Assembly (NCBI GenBank): GCA_947488755.1
Contig: CANLAD010000001.1
Location: 262,247-326,246 of the forward strand
DNA from: an uncultured Erythrobacter sp.
Lineage (GTDB): Bacteria; Pseudomonadota; Alphaproteobacteria; Sphingomonadales; Sphingomonadaceae
Length of the DNA: 64,000 bases
Direction of reading: 5' to 3'
Part shown: positions 45,438-54,502 of the stretch, one piece after another
How the letters are laid out: every line of letters starts with the position of its first letter
How positions within the stretch are numbered: the first letter of the stretch is position 1
The notes under the pieces: model-generated
Database searches by the model: none
What the model saw: only the letters and a program-made list of their open reading frames with translations
What the model was told of the DNA's origin: nothing
Made by a program: the position numbers and the translations under genes

Positions 45438-46751
45438 ATGACAGCGACCATAAACCTCTCCACCCAGCCCGGCACAACGCCGCGCGCCGCGCAAGCGGGT
45501 GCGTGGCGGCGTTGGACCCTGGGTGGATTGGTGGCGCTGGCATTGCTGACCGGTGGCTATGCCTTGGTCGAAGCGCAGGTCGGCGGCAGTCGCGGCATTG
45601 CGCCTACCGCCTCCAGTGCGGATATCGAAGTCGGCGGGATCGAGGTCGACATCCGCGCGGAAACCGGCGAGCAGGCGCGCCAGCAGGCGTGGGAAGAAGT
45701 ACCGCGCCGGGCGTGGGAGAAGGCGGGCGGGCCGGCGATCTCCGACAATCAGCTGTCCGGCATGGTCGCGGCCATTGTGATCGAGCAGGAGCGCATTGGC
45801 CCCAAACGCTACGTCGCGACATTGGGCGTGACGTTCGACCGGCAGCGCGCCGGGCAGTTCCTCGGACGTGGCGCTGTCGAGCGGTCTTCTGCCCCGATGC
45901 TCGTCATGCCGGTAACGGTGAGCGCGGGCGTGTACACCGTTTTTGAAGTGCGCAATCCGTGGCAGCGCGCCTGGGCGCGGTTCAATCCGGGCACCAGCCG
46001 GATCGATTATGTCAGGCCCAGCGGAGCGGGCGGCGATTCGCTGCTGCTCAATTACGGACAGGCCGGGCGCCGTAGCCGCGCATGGTGGCGCACCACGCTC
46101 GACCAGTATGGCGCGGCGGACGTGCTGATACCGATGGCGCGGCTCGACCACCAGTTTCCCGGCGGACCGATCACCGGCAGCTTTACCGCCCGCTACGGCC
46201 CCGACAGCCGGGTGCTCGATAGTTTCGAGCTCACCGCCGATGGGCCTGACGAACTGCCCGCGATGCTGGCGCAAGCAGTCCGCCGGATGAACGAGATTTT
46301 CGAAAGCGCGCTGGAAGAGGGCAAGCTCCAGCCTGATCCCACCCTGCGCGTCGGCGGATCGGGCGAAGTCGACCCGGCATTGGCGCGGCTTATCGAGATC
46401 GGAAGAGCCATCCGCGCGCGCGACCAGGCCGAGGCCGAACGTCGCGCTACCGCCGAACGCGATGCACGCGAAGTGGATCAGCCGCAGGTGCAGCCAACTC
46501 AGGCACCAGCGGTCGTAAATAGCTTCGTCGTCCAGTTCGCGACCCCGAACGCCGCCGCTTTCGATGCCGCCTTGTCCGGTGTGAGGCAGGCGGGCGGCGT
46601 GCGCGGTCTTGCGGTCACCAGCACGGCGATCGGCGGCACGTCGGTCATGCGCGTCTCCTATGGCGGCGAATTGTCCGCGCTCGCCGCCGCACTGCGCGCA
46701 CGCGGCTTTACCGTTCGCGAGGGGGCAGAAGCGCTCTCGATTGCGCGCTGA
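45438..46751 (+). CDS. DUF2066 domain protein
   Basis: 437 residues. A short membrane segment near residues 30-48 (TLGGLVALALLTGGYALVEA) is followed by an export-side domain with EVDIRAETGEQARQQAWEEVPRRAW, characteristic of DUF2066. The function is unknown. The C-terminal third has a Gln/Pro-rich linker and an alpha-beta repeat (VNSFVVQFATPNAAAFDAAL). It is next to hdaA, an arrangement common in Alphaproteobacteria. Confidence 0.85.
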   Translation: MTATINLSTQPGTTPRAAQAGAWRRWTLGGLVALALLTGGYALVEAQVGGSRGIAPTASSADIEVGGIEVDIRAETGEQARQQAWEEVPRRAWEKAGGPAISDNQLSGMVAAIVIEQERIGPKRYVATLGVTFDRQRAGQFLGRGAVERSSAPMLVMPVTVSAGVYTVFEVRNPWQRAWARFNPGTSRIDYVRPSGAGGDSLLLNYGQAGRRSRAWWRTTLDQYGAADVLIPMARLDHQFPGGPITGSFTARYGPDSRVLDSFELTADGPDELPAMLAQAVRRMNEIFESALEEGKLQPDPTLRVGGSGEVDPALARLIEIGRAIRARDQAEAERRATAERDAREVDQPQVQPTQAPAVVNSFVVQFATPNAAAFDAALSGVRQAGGVRGLAVTSTAIGGTSVMRVSYGGELSALAAALRARGFTVREGAEALSIAR

Positions 46752-46772
46752 CGAGGCGCTATTTTGGCGTTG

Positions 46773-47420
46773 ATGGCCGGTTCCGAACCCTCGCTCAAAC
46801 CGTCGCAGATTGCCCTGCCACTCGAAGCGGTGGCTTCTGGCGAACCGCCACGCATCGTCATCGGCAATGCGAACGAAGCCGTAATCGACGCGCTGCGCGC
46901 GCCCGAAAACTGGCCCTTCAACGCCGCCGTCCTCACCGGCCCGCCGCGCTCGGGCAAGTCGCTGCTGGGCCGCTGGGCCGCGGCGCAAGGCATCGCTGTG
47001 CTCGACGAAGCGGATCGCCGTGACGAGGCTGACGTGTTCCATCGCTGGAATGCCGTGCAACAGGGCGGTTCGCGCGCGGGCGAGCCGCTGTTGCTGATCG
47101 CCGACGCGCGGCCTTGGCACATCACTCTGCCCGATCTGCGCTCGCGTCTGGGTGGATCGCTGCAACTTGCGATTGGGGAGCCAGACGACGACATGGCCGC
47201 GGCCTTGATCGAAGCGCATGCCGAGCAGCGCGGCGTGTCGCTCGCGCCCGGGGCGACCGACTACCTGGTGCCGCGCGCGCCGCGAGGCTTTGCAGCGCTC
47301 GAAGCGCTGGTCGCGGCGATCGACCGGATCAGCCTTGAACGCGCGGTGCCCGCTACCATGTCGGTCTGGCGGGCGGCGCTCGAAGCGCTCGAAGGGCCGG
47401 AGCAGAAGCGTCTGCTTTAG
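46773..47420 (+). CDS. hdaA: DnaA-related replication regulator HdaA
   Basis: 215 residues from the ATG at 46773 (an in-frame TTG lies nine bases upstream). The N-terminal sliding-clamp-binding motif QIALPL (12-17) is the hallmark of Hda. AAA+ Walker A TGPPRSGKSLLG and a Walker-B-like LLLIADARP follow; the Walker B acidic residue is Asp, and a sensor/lid part is present. There is no DNA-binding domain IV, distinguishing it from DnaA. With the DNA-loaded clamp it stimulates ATP hydrolysis by DnaA and prevents re-initiation. Confidence 0.9.
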   Translation: MAGSEPSLKPSQIALPLEAVASGEPPRIVIGNANEAVIDALRAPENWPFNAAVLTGPPRSGKSLLGRWAAAQGIAVLDEADRRDEADVFHRWNAVQQGGSRAGEPLLLIADARPWHITLPDLRSRLGGSLQLAIGEPDDDMAAALIEAHAEQRGVSLAPGATDYLVPRAPRGFAALEALVAAIDRISLERAVPATMSVWRAALEALEGPEQKRLL

Positions 47421-47465
47421 CGGCGCATGTTTGCAATTGCAGGCATTTGGTGAAAGGGTGGCGCG

Positions 47466-48197
47466 ATGTTCGAGAGGCTCAAGAGCTACCTTGACTCGGT
47501 TCAGGCGCGCGATCCGGCGCCGCGATCGCGCTGGGAAGTCCTGCTTTATCCCGGCGTCCTTGCCCTCGGCCTGCATCGCATCGCGCATTGGCTGTTCGAC
47601 GCGAAGCTGTTTTTCCTTGCTCGCTTCGTCAACCATTTCAGCCGGTTGCTGACCGCGATCGACATCCATCCCGGCGCGACGATCGGGGCGAATTTCTTCA
47701 TCGACCACGGCTTTACCGTGATCGGAGAAACGGCGGAAATCGGGGACAATGTCACGATCTACCAATGCGTGACGCTGGGCGGCACCAATCCGACCAATGG
47801 CGTTGGCGGAAAGCGTCATCCAACGATCGAGGACAATGTCATCATCGGCTCGGGCGCGCAGATCATCGGCCCGATCACGGTCGGCGAGCGCGCGCGGATC
47901 GGGGCGAATGCAGTCGTGATGGAGGATGTGCCGGGCGGCGCGACAATGGTCGGGTTCAAGGCGCGCTCGACCCTCGTTCCGGCAGAAGACTGGCTGCGCG
48001 AATTCATCCCCTACGGCACGACGCCCGATTGCGAGGATGGCGAGGGCAATCGGATCGACTGTATCGAGAAGCTCGAAACCGAGATCGCGGTCCTGCGCGA
48101 GGAGATCGCTGCGATCAGGAGCTCAAGTGCCGCTGCGGATAATCCCGACGAGAATTCCTTCGATGAGCGCAAGGCAAGCGGGACCGACAAGCGATGA
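47466..48197 (+). CDS. cysE: Serine O-acetyltransferase
   Basis: 243 residues. The short (EpsC-like) class without the long N-terminal domain. Left-handed beta-helix hexapeptides run from about 68 to 165: IDIHPGATIGANFFIDHGFTVIG with the active His in DHG, then NVTIYQCVTLGGTNP. An extra C-terminal helix/coiled coil with IEKLETEIAVLREEIAAI follows. Makes O-acetylserine for cysteine synthesis. Overlaps the DUF2794 gene by four bases (ATGA). Confidence 0.95.
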   Translation: MFERLKSYLDSVQARDPAPRSRWEVLLYPGVLALGLHRIAHWLFDAKLFFLARFVNHFSRLLTAIDIHPGATIGANFFIDHGFTVIGETAEIGDNVTIYQCVTLGGTNPTNGVGGKRHPTIEDNVIIGSGAQIIGPITVGERARIGANAVVMEDVPGGATMVGFKARSTLVPAEDWLREFIPYGTTPDCEDGEGNRIDCIEKLETEIAVLREEIAAIRSSSAAADNPDENSFDERKASGTDKR

Positions 48198-48553
48198 GTT
48201 CAGGTTCGCGGGCCGGTCAGGTCGTGGCTTTCCCAATGCGGGCCGAAGCGCTTCAGGTCGGCTTCGACCGGCAGGAATTGCAGCGTATTCTCGATCTCTA
48301 TGGCCGGATGGTCGCTGCGGGTGAATGGCGCGACTACGCGATGGATTTCGACCGCAACGCAGCGACCTTCGCCGCCTTTCGCCGCGCGGCCGAGCGCCCG
48401 CAGGCACGGGTCGAGAAGCGCCCGGCGCTGCGTAACAAGCAAGGGATGTGGACGCTGTTCGGCGAGCACAATCAGGTGCTCAAGCGCGGGCACGATCTTG
48501 CAAACGTCCTCGCCCCGATGGAGCGGCGGCTGGTGAAGGCGGTGGACGACTAG
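48194..48553 (+). CDS. DUF2794 protein
   Basis: 119 residues. Central segment VGFDRQELQRILDLYGRMVAAGEWRDYAMDF and RRAAERPQARVEKRPALRNKQGMWTLF are typical of DUF2794, an alphaproteobacterial family of unknown function. No signal peptide, cytoplasmic. Coupled to cysE; its stop codon overlaps that of the convergent membrane-protein gene. Confidence 0.92.
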   Translation: MSSGSRAGQVVAFPMRAEALQVGFDRQELQRILDLYGRMVAAGEWRDYAMDFDRNAATFAAFRRAAERPQARVEKRPALRNKQGMWTLFGEHNQVLKRGHDLANVLAPMERRLVKAVDD

Positions 48554-49743
48554 GCGGCGCTTGCGCTTGCGGGCATCGCCGGATCCTCCGTCGCGGGAAG
48601 CTTTGCCTGAAGGTCACTGGGGAGCGCCGAGACCACGGCGCGGCGGATCGGCTGCCAGAAGGCCGAAAGGCTCAGCAGCGCGGACCCGATCACCAGCGCG
48701 GTGAGCGCGAAGTTCAGCTCCACCGCACCGAATTCGCGGAACAGGAAGGTCAGCGCGAACAGCACGTAAGCGAGGGCGGAGACCAGCAGCGCACGCCGGT
48801 CGATCGCCAGCGCGACCAGTCCGAATACGATGTAGACGGCCACCACGCCGAATGCACCCGCAATCCCGACGCCTTCATTATCGGTCACGCCGATCAGCGC
48901 GAACACCGGATGCGCGATCATCGGCGCGGCGAGCAGGTGCAGCCAGAAGGCCACGTCGCTGCGGCGTGTGGTCCGCTCGCGATCCGATATATCCCAGCGC
49001 ATGGCGAAGGCGAACACGGCCAACCCGGCGATGAAGACGAGTGAGAGGACGATCTCGGTCTCGATATTGGCCGGGCCGATCGCGGCCATTAACAGCGTGA
49101 TGAGAGTTCCGGCTATCGCTGCCGATCCGGCGGCGACCGTGATGGGGACCAAGAAGCGTTTCCAATGCAGGAAAGCCGCGCCCGCCGCGATCAGCGCGGC
49201 GAACGAGGCCAGCAGCGCTCCCACTCGCTCGCTGCCATCGAAAGCCAGGGCCTGTCCGGCCCCGAACAATGCGAAGAACGTGCCGCCGACAAACGCCAAA
49301 AGCAGCAGGATCGAAGGCAGTGCCATTCGCCGCTTGCGAGTGAAGAACTCTGCCAGCGGCCATGCGGCGGCGGCGATCAGAAGGCCGGCAAAGCAGGTTT
49401 GCAGGGCATCTCGCAAGGCATTGGCATCGCGCCATGCCTCCATCCGCGCACTTTCAAGATCCGGAGGGCCGTCCAGTTCCCAGTTCCAGTTTTCGAATGG
49501 ATAGGGCGGCAACTGCGCCATCGCGCCAGCAATCGCCTGCCCCACCGCGCCCATCGCGACCAGCAGGATGACGATCCCGATCGCGACGAAAATATCGTTG
49601 AAGCTGTTGATCAGGCGGAAGTTTTCCTCCGACCCGCGCGGCAAGTCGCGCACCTTGCTCATATGCGCGCGAAACCCGGCAGCCGCTTCGGCGCTCAAGG
49701 CACCGGCGGCAACGGCGGAATTGATGTCCTCTTCGGAATACAT
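48550..49743 (-). CDS. Multi-pass membrane protein, hypothetical
   Basis: 397 residues. A cytoplasmic N-terminal domain (EEDINSAVAAGALSAEAAAGFRAH, about 1-45) looks like the head of DUF2157-type proteins. About ten hydrophobic helices follow, with short loops. No catalytic or transport motif recognised. Monocistronic by position, converging with DUF2794; the next gene upstream (SDR) is 75 bp away on the same strand. Confidence 0.75.
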   Translation of the reverse strand: MYSEEDINSAVAAGALSAEAAAGFRAHMSKVRDLPRGSEENFRLINSFNDIFVAIGIVILLVAMGAVGQAIAGAMAQLPPYPFENWNWELDGPPDLESARMEAWRDANALRDALQTCFAGLLIAAAAWPLAEFFTRKRRMALPSILLLLAFVGGTFFALFGAGQALAFDGSERVGALLASFAALIAAGAAFLHWKRFLVPITVAAGSAAIAGTLITLLMAAIGPANIETEIVLSLVFIAGLAVFAFAMRWDISDRERTTRRSDVAFWLHLLAAPMIAHPVFALIGVTDNEGVGIAGAFGVVAVYIVFGLVALAIDRRALLVSALAYVLFALTFLFREFGAVELNFALTALVIGSALLSLSAFWQPIRRAVVSALPSDLQAKLPATEDPAMPASASAA

Positions 49744-49818
49744 GGCGGACCCGGCCTCCCCTTAGCTTGGAAGAAATGGCTAGGCCCGCTGTGTTACGCA
49801 GTCAATACAGCAGCAGGA

Positions 49819-50748
49819 TCACCCCCGCGCGCTGCTCGGCCCTTCGCCGGTGACTTTCTGCATCGCTTTCAGGATATTGCCCGATTGCTCTGATCCGCTC
49901 TGCGGCGCTTGAAGGTTCGAGAAATCGTTGATCTCGCTCCACCGCTCGGCGAAGCCTTCGACCGTGCGGTCCTCTTCCTTCAGCCACACGGCATCGTTCA
50001 TCACCACCCAGCTGGAATGGAAGCCACCCGCACCCGCGCCGACGATGGCGTTGGTCGGCGCGTCCTCGCTGACGAGGAACAGCGCGGCAGGGACGACATT
50101 TTCCGGCGCGAACAGCTTGAACGCTTCTTCCGGGAACAGATCCTCGGTCATGCGCGTGCCCGCGACGGGGGAGAGCGTGTTGCACTTGATATTGTACTTC
50201 GCACCTTCGAGCTGGAGCGTCTTCGTCAGACCCGCCAGTCCGAGCTTCGCCGCGCCATAATTGGCCTGACCGAAATTGCCGAACAGGCCGGTGGACGAAG
50301 CCGTCATCAGTACGCGGCCATAGGACTGTTCGCGGAAGGTTTCCCAGCAAGCCTTGGTCACCATCGCGGAGCCGGTGAGATGGACCTTGAGCACGAATTC
50401 AAAGTCTTCCGGGCTCATCTTGGCGAACGTCTTGTCGCGCAGCACGCCCGCATTGTTGATGAGGATGTGGACGCCGCCCCATTTCTGCTTCGCGTCGGCG
50501 ACCATCTTTTCCATCTGGTCGAATTCGGTGACCGAACCGCCATTGGCAGTCGCCTCGCCGCCAGCTGCTTCGATCTCGGCCACGACTTCGGCGGCGGCAT
50601 CGGAAGTGCCCGTGCCATCGCGCGAACCGCCCAGATCGTTGACGACAACCTTGGCGCCGCGCTTGGCGAGTTCGAGCGCGTAGGCCTTGCCCAATCCTCC
50701 GCCCGCGCCGGTGACGATGGCGACCTTGTCCTTGAAATCGATGCTCAT
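49819..50748 (-). CDS. SDR-family dehydrogenase, peroxisomal MFE2-like
   Basis: 309 residues. Cofactor motif [26 protein letters not shown], then GGSRDGTG, the insert characteristic of the (R)-3-hydroxyacyl-CoA dehydrogenase domain of multifunctional enzyme 2. NNAG, catalytic Ser in TASSTG, Tyr-x-x-x-Lys in YGAAK. The C-terminal extension includes [26 protein letters not shown]. There is no hydratase or SCP2 domain. Predicted role in acyl-CoA or sterol side-chain oxidation. Confidence 0.9.
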   Translation of the reverse strand: MSIDFKDKVAIVTGAGGGLGKAYALELAKRGAKVVVNDLGGSRDGTGTSDAAAEVVAEIEAAGGEATANGGSVTEFDQMEKMVADAKQKWGGVHILINNAGVLRDKTFAKMSPEDFEFVLKVHLTGSAMVTKACWETFREQSYGRVLMTASSTGLFGNFGQANYGAAKLGLAGLTKTLQLEGAKYNIKCNTLSPVAGTRMTEDLFPEEAFKLFAPENVVPAALFLVSEDAPTNAIVGAGAGGFHSSWVVMNDAVWLKEEDRTVEGFAERWSEINDFSNLQAPQSGSEQSGNILKAMQKVTGEGPSSARG

Positions 50749-50834
50749 GGGGTATTCCTCTCTTCAAAGCTGGCGCTTGCCGCGCGTAAGTTTCGCGGCG
50801 CTGCGTTACACTTTACGCATTGGTTGGCAACGGG

Positions 50835-51518
50835 TCACAGGCTTTCGAGTGTCGGGATCAGCTCATCCAGAGAAGCGATCACCGCATCTGCTCCCAACTC
50901 GCCCGGCGCCATGTCGCAATATCCGTAGGCCCCCGCTATTACCGGCACGCCGGCTTCGCGCGCTGCCCTCACATCATATGTGCTGTCGCCGACGAATGCG
51001 AAGCGCCCGCCTCCGCAGCGCTTTCGAGCCCCTATAATCGGCTCGGGATGCGGCTTGGAGAGATAGCGCCCGTCGGAGCCCTTACCCATGCTGTCGCCGC
51101 CGATCACCGTTTCGAACGGCGCGATGAAGTCCAGCGCGGTTAGGATCGCGCGCGCGAACTCCTCGAACTTGTTGGTGACGACTGCCATGCGCACCCCGCG
51201 CCGCGCAAGCTCGGCGACCACTTCGCGCGCGCCGGGATAGGGCGCTGTGTGAACGGCATTGTGCTGCGCGTAATAGCCCAGCATCACGTTGTAGAGCGCG
51301 CGAAACTCGTCATCGGGCATTCCGCCCTGGCCCTCGACCGCGCGCGCCAGCATGATCTTCGCCCCGCCGCCGATGAGGTCTTTGGAACTTTCGACCGGGA
51401 CCGGATCGAAGCCGCCCTGCGCCAGCGCATGGTTCACCGCCGAACCGAGATCCAGAAAGCTGTCGATCAGTGTGCCGTCGAGATCGAAACCGACCGCATC
51501 GAAGGGAAAATCGGACAT
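50835..51518 (-). CDS. gph: Phosphoglycolate phosphatase (HAD family)
   Basis: 227 residues from MSDFPFDAVGFDLDGTL at 51518; the frame is open upstream, but the HAD nucleophile motif DLDGT must be near the N-terminus. Motif II VVTNK, Lys in SKPHPEP, and motif IV VGDSTYDVRAA. Dephosphorylates 2-phosphoglycolate from DNA repair or photorespiration-like side reactions. Divergent from glmU (79 bp). Confidence 0.9.
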   Translation of the reverse strand: MSDFPFDAVGFDLDGTLIDSFLDLGSAVNHALAQGGFDPVPVESSKDLIGGGAKIMLARAVEGQGGMPDDEFRALYNVMLGYYAQHNAVHTAPYPGAREVVAELARRGVRMAVVTNKFEEFARAILTALDFIAPFETVIGGDSMGKGSDGRYLSKPHPEPIIGARKRCGGGRFAFVGDSTYDVRAAREAGVPVIAGAYGYCDMAPGELGADAVIASLDELIPTLESL

Positions 51519-51597
51519 GCGCCGCTCGGTGGCGGAACCCCCTTCAATCCGCAACCTTTTGATGGCAAGCGCGCCGCATGATCTTAAGTGAGGCACC

Positions 51598-52953
51598 ATG
51601 ACCGATTTCGCCGCCATCATTCTTGCCGCTGGCAAGGGCACCCGCATGAAAAGCGACCTGCACAAGGTGCTGCACCCGATCGCGGGCAAGCCCATGCTGC
51701 TCCACCTGCTCGATAGTTTCGATCAGCTAGAATGTCAGCGCACCGTGGTGGTTGTCGGGGACCGACGTGAGCAGGTCGATGCGGCGATCGCGGGACGCTC
51801 CGTGGAAACGGTGATGCAGGAGCCCCAGCACGGAACGGCTCACGCAGCGCTTCAGGCGAAGGAAGCGCTTGCCGGGTTTGACGGGCACATCCTCGTCACT
51901 TTCGGAGATGTTCCGATGGTTCGCGCGGAAACGGTGCGGCGACTTGATGAGGCGCTCAGCGAGGGCGCGCGGGTTGCGGTGCTGGGCTTTCGTCCGGCCG
52001 ATCCTTTGGCCTATGGCCGGATCCTTGCCGACGATGACGGTACCGTGCGCAAGATGGTCGAATACAAGGATGCAAGCGAGGAGGAACGCGCCTGCAACCT
52101 GTGCAATTCGGGCGTGCTGATCGCTCACTCGCGCGATATCTGGCCGCTGCTCGAAGGCGTGCAAAACGACAACGCGCAGGGTGAGTATTACCTGCCCGAT
52201 GTCGCCACCGGAGCGATTGCGCGCGGCGATACGGTCAAGGTGGTCGAGACCGATCCGGGGGAAGTCGCAGGCGTCAACAGCCGCGCCGAACTCGCCGCAG
52301 CCGAAGCGCAATGGCAGGCGTTCAAGCGCGAGGAGGCAATGGCGGGCGGGGCGACCTTGAAGGCACCCGAGACCGTGTTCTTCAGCTGGGACACGCAGTT
52401 GGGGCAGGACGTGACGGTCGACCCGAACGTCGTTTTCGGTCCCGGCGTCACCGTGGCCGACGGCGTGCATATCAAGGCATTCTCCCACCTCGAGGGCGCG
52501 ACCATCGCCAGTGGTGCCGAAGTCGGACCTTACGCGCGCCTGCGTCCCGGCGCGGTGATGGAAGAGGATAGCTTTATCGGCAATTTCGTCGAGATGAAGA
52601 AGGCGACGCTCGGCAAGGGGGCGAAGGCCAGCCACCTGTCCTATATCGGCGATGCGACGGTCGGGGCGGGCGCGAATATCGGCGCGGGCACCATCACCTG
52701 CAATTACGATGGCTATTTCAAATACCAGACGGTGATCGGAGAGCGCGCTTTTATCGGATCGAACAGCGCGCTTGTCGCGCCCGTCACGATCGGTGCCGAT
52801 GCAATCGTCGCGGCGGGCTCCACCGTCAGCCGCAATGTCGCCGATGGCGAACTGCGCATGGTCCGCGCCGAGCAATTGGTCAAACCAGGCTGGGCCGATC
52901 GCTTCCACGACACCATGAAGAAGAAAAAGGCCGCTTCAAACAAGGATGAATGA
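51598..52953 (+). CDS. glmU: Bifunctional GlmU
   Basis: 451 residues. The N-terminal uridylyltransferase has LAAGKGTRMKSDLHKVLHP and a GTAHA segment; the C-terminal acetyltransferase is a left-handed beta-helix from about 260 with VGAGANIGAGTITCNYDG. Makes UDP-N-acetylglucosamine. Its stop overlaps the next ORF by eight bases. Confidence 0.97.
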   Translation: MTDFAAIILAAGKGTRMKSDLHKVLHPIAGKPMLLHLLDSFDQLECQRTVVVVGDRREQVDAAIAGRSVETVMQEPQHGTAHAALQAKEALAGFDGHILVTFGDVPMVRAETVRRLDEALSEGARVAVLGFRPADPLAYGRILADDDGTVRKMVEYKDASEEERACNLCNSGVLIAHSRDIWPLLEGVQNDNAQGEYYLPDVATGAIARGDTVKVVETDPGEVAGVNSRAELAAAEAQWQAFKREEAMAGGATLKAPETVFFSWDTQLGQDVTVDPNVVFGPGVTVADGVHIKAFSHLEGATIASGAEVGPYARLRPGAVMEEDSFIGNFVEMKKATLGKGAKASHLSYIGDATVGAGANIGAGTITCNYDGYFKYQTVIGERAFIGSNSALVAPVTIGADAIVAAGSTVSRNVADGELRMVRAEQLVKPGWADRFHDTMKKKKAASNKDE

Positions 52954-53221
52954 GGCCCGCGATCTCACCTGCTGGCTGTGCGAGCGTCCCATCGAAACGC
53001 GGCTGCAATGGCATCATCCCGTCCCGAAATCGAAGAAGGGCCGCGGCACCGTCCCGGTCCATCCGATCTGTCACAAGACGATCCATGCGACCTTCACCAA
53101 CGCCGAGCTGGCGCGGATTGGAGACGATCCCGCAAGCCTGCGCGAGAACACGGCGATCGCGAAGTTTGTCGAGTGGGTGCGCGACAAACCGCCCGACTTT
53201 CATGCGCCCGTGCGGCGGTAA
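52946..53221 (+). CDS. HNH-type zinc-binding protein
   Basis: 91 residues. CWLCERP (CxxC) then LQWHHPVPKSKKGRG and HPICHKTIHATFTN, a pattern like HNH endonuclease cores (Cys4 zinc plus His-His, His). Small stand-alone members of this group are common in Alphaproteobacteria and their activity is unproven. Overlaps the glmU stop by eight bases. Confidence 0.85.
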   Translation: MNEARDLTCWLCERPIETRLQWHHPVPKSKKGRGTVPVHPICHKTIHATFTNAELARIGDDPASLRENTAIAKFVEWVRDKPPDFHAPVRR

Positions 53222-53302
53222 GGGTGCGTCTTGCCCGGCGTTGCCGGGAACAAACGCCCCTCGCATCGGCTGAATGGCTAACGGCAAACGAGGAGCAAGA
53301 TA

Positions 53303-53950
53303 ATGGGTATTGGTAGATGGATGATCGCAGGTGTCGGACTGGCGGCGGTCGGTGGGGCGGTGGCCTATGCGCAATACCGCGACACCGAGGAGCCTGATTA
53401 CGACGTTCTGTTCAGCAAGGACAATTTCGAGTTGCGGCAGTACGCACCGATGATCGTCGCGCAGGTTTCGCACACCGGAGATCGCCGCCGCGCCTCCAGC
53501 GCCAGTTTTCAGAGGCTTGCGTCCTATATTTTTGGTCAGGATCGCCCCGCGGGCGGCGAAAAGATCGCCATGACCTCGCCGGTGTATCAATCGCCTGTGT
53601 CAGATAAGGCCGAGGACGGCGAGCCGACGCCGATGCTGCAGGATCAGACCCGCAGCGGCGAGTGGCGGATGCGTTTTGTGATGCCGTCGAAATACACGAT
53701 GGGAACGCTGCCAACGCCGCCTTCCGACATCGCGCTTGAGGAAGTGCCTGCGCGGCGCATGGCCGCGGTCCGCTTTAGCGGAGTGGCGCGCGAATCCGAT
53801 CTGCTGGTGATGGAAGCGCGGCTGTCGGAATGGATCGAGAGCCAGGGCTATGTCGCGTCGGGGGGATATGAATACGCGTTCTACGATGCGCCGATGGTGC
53901 CCGGACCCTTGCGCCGCAACGAAGTGCTGATCCCGGTCGAGCGACCCTGA
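53303..53950 (+). CDS. SOUL-family heme-binding protein
   Basis: 215 residues. Short signal-anchor (IAGVGLAAVGGAVAYA), then the SOUL/HBP fold: YDVLFSKDNFELRQYAPMIVAQV, IAMTSPVYQS, MRFVMPSKYTMGTLPTPP, and a C-terminal GGYEYAFYDAPMVPGPLRRNEVLI. Binds heme or porphyrins in animals; the bacterial role is unknown. It stands alone. Confidence 0.93.
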   Translation: MGIGRWMIAGVGLAAVGGAVAYAQYRDTEEPDYDVLFSKDNFELRQYAPMIVAQVSHTGDRRRASSASFQRLASYIFGQDRPAGGEKIAMTSPVYQSPVSDKAEDGEPTPMLQDQTRSGEWRMRFVMPSKYTMGTLPTPPSDIALEEVPARRMAAVRFSGVARESDLLVMEARLSEWIESQGYVASGGYEYAFYDAPMVPGPLRRNEVLIPVERP

Positions 53951-54035
53951 TTTCAGGTCGACCGGATCAGACCGACTGAACCGGGCCGATGAGTGCGCGG
54001 GGAAAGAGAACTTCCCGCTCGTCACCGGCCACGGA

Positions 54036-54275
54036 TCAGGCGTCTTCGAGCCTTGCCGGCTCACGCTGCGCGCCGCCGAACTGATTTTCCCATTGCTGGA
54101 ATTCGGCCCGGCTCAGCAGATAGCGCTCACGCGCTTCATGGAAACTGATCGCCTTTTCACGCACCGCGCGAACGACGTCCGCCTTGCGCTCGTTGGACCA
54201 GTGGACGCGATGGTTCTTGGGCAGGCCGTAAGCCTTGATAGCGTCCGAAATTGAAATATTCCGGGGATAAGCCAT
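54036..54275 (-). CDS. sciP: CtrA inhibitor SciP (DUF1153)
   Basis: 79 residues. The helix-turn-helix DUF1153 core is clear: HRVHWSNERKADVVRAVREKAISFHEARERYLLSRAEFQQWE, in pieces the same as Caulobacter SciP (TTRW ... RRKAEVVAAV ... LEEACSRY ... EEFLSW). SciP binds CtrA, and DNA, to silence CtrA-activated promoters in G1. An imperfect CtrA box lies 54 bp upstream of its ATG. Confidence 0.93.
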   Translation of the reverse strand: MAYPRNISISDAIKAYGLPKNHRVHWSNERKADVVRAVREKAISFHEARERYLLSRAEFQQWENQFGGAQREPARLEDA

Positions 54276-54328
54276 TGTTTCGTCACTCCTCTTTGCGCCC
54301 CCGCTAACACCGGCCTCCGCTCAAATGC

Positions 54329-54343
54329 TTAATAAAGTCTTAC
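54329..54343. promoter_or_regulatory. CtrA box-like site upstream of sciP
   Basis: TTAA-N7-TTAC (54329-54343) matches seven of eight positions of the TTAA-N7-TTAA CtrA consensus, 53 bp upstream of the sciP start codon on the opposite (plus) reading. CtrA activates sciP in Caulobacter, so the position makes sense. Confidence 0.5.
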
Positions 54344-54430
54344 CGCGGATCGTTAAAACGGCGTGAAGGATAAGATACGTTTCGTACGCGCGACGAACCG
54401 TTTGGAAAGTGTCGGAGCCTTTGACATGCC

Positions 54431-54462
54431 AAAAGATTAGAGCGGCCCGCAGTGCGAGCCGC
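54431..54462 (-). terminator. Stem-loop downstream of the S9 peptidase
   Basis: GCGGCTCGC / GCGGGCCGC arms (54454-54462 and 54442-54450, one mismatch), three-base loop, then TCTAATCTTTT on the minus strand. It lies 40 bp after the peptidase stop codon. Confidence 0.55.
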
Positions 54463-54502
54463 CCTTGGTGTTTTGCGACAGTCTGAGCGAGTCGAAATCG
54501 CG

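Noticed and set aside
45393..47819. 808-codon minus-strand frame covering DUF2066, hdaA and the start of cysE
   Set aside because: It opposes three genes with family motifs and good starts; the translation is Arg/His/Asp-rich with no domain.
53231..53250. Small stem-loop CCCGGC-GTT-GCCGGG after the HNH gene
   Set aside because: Only six base pairs and no T run; may be a chance structure in GC-rich DNA, so not listed as a terminator.
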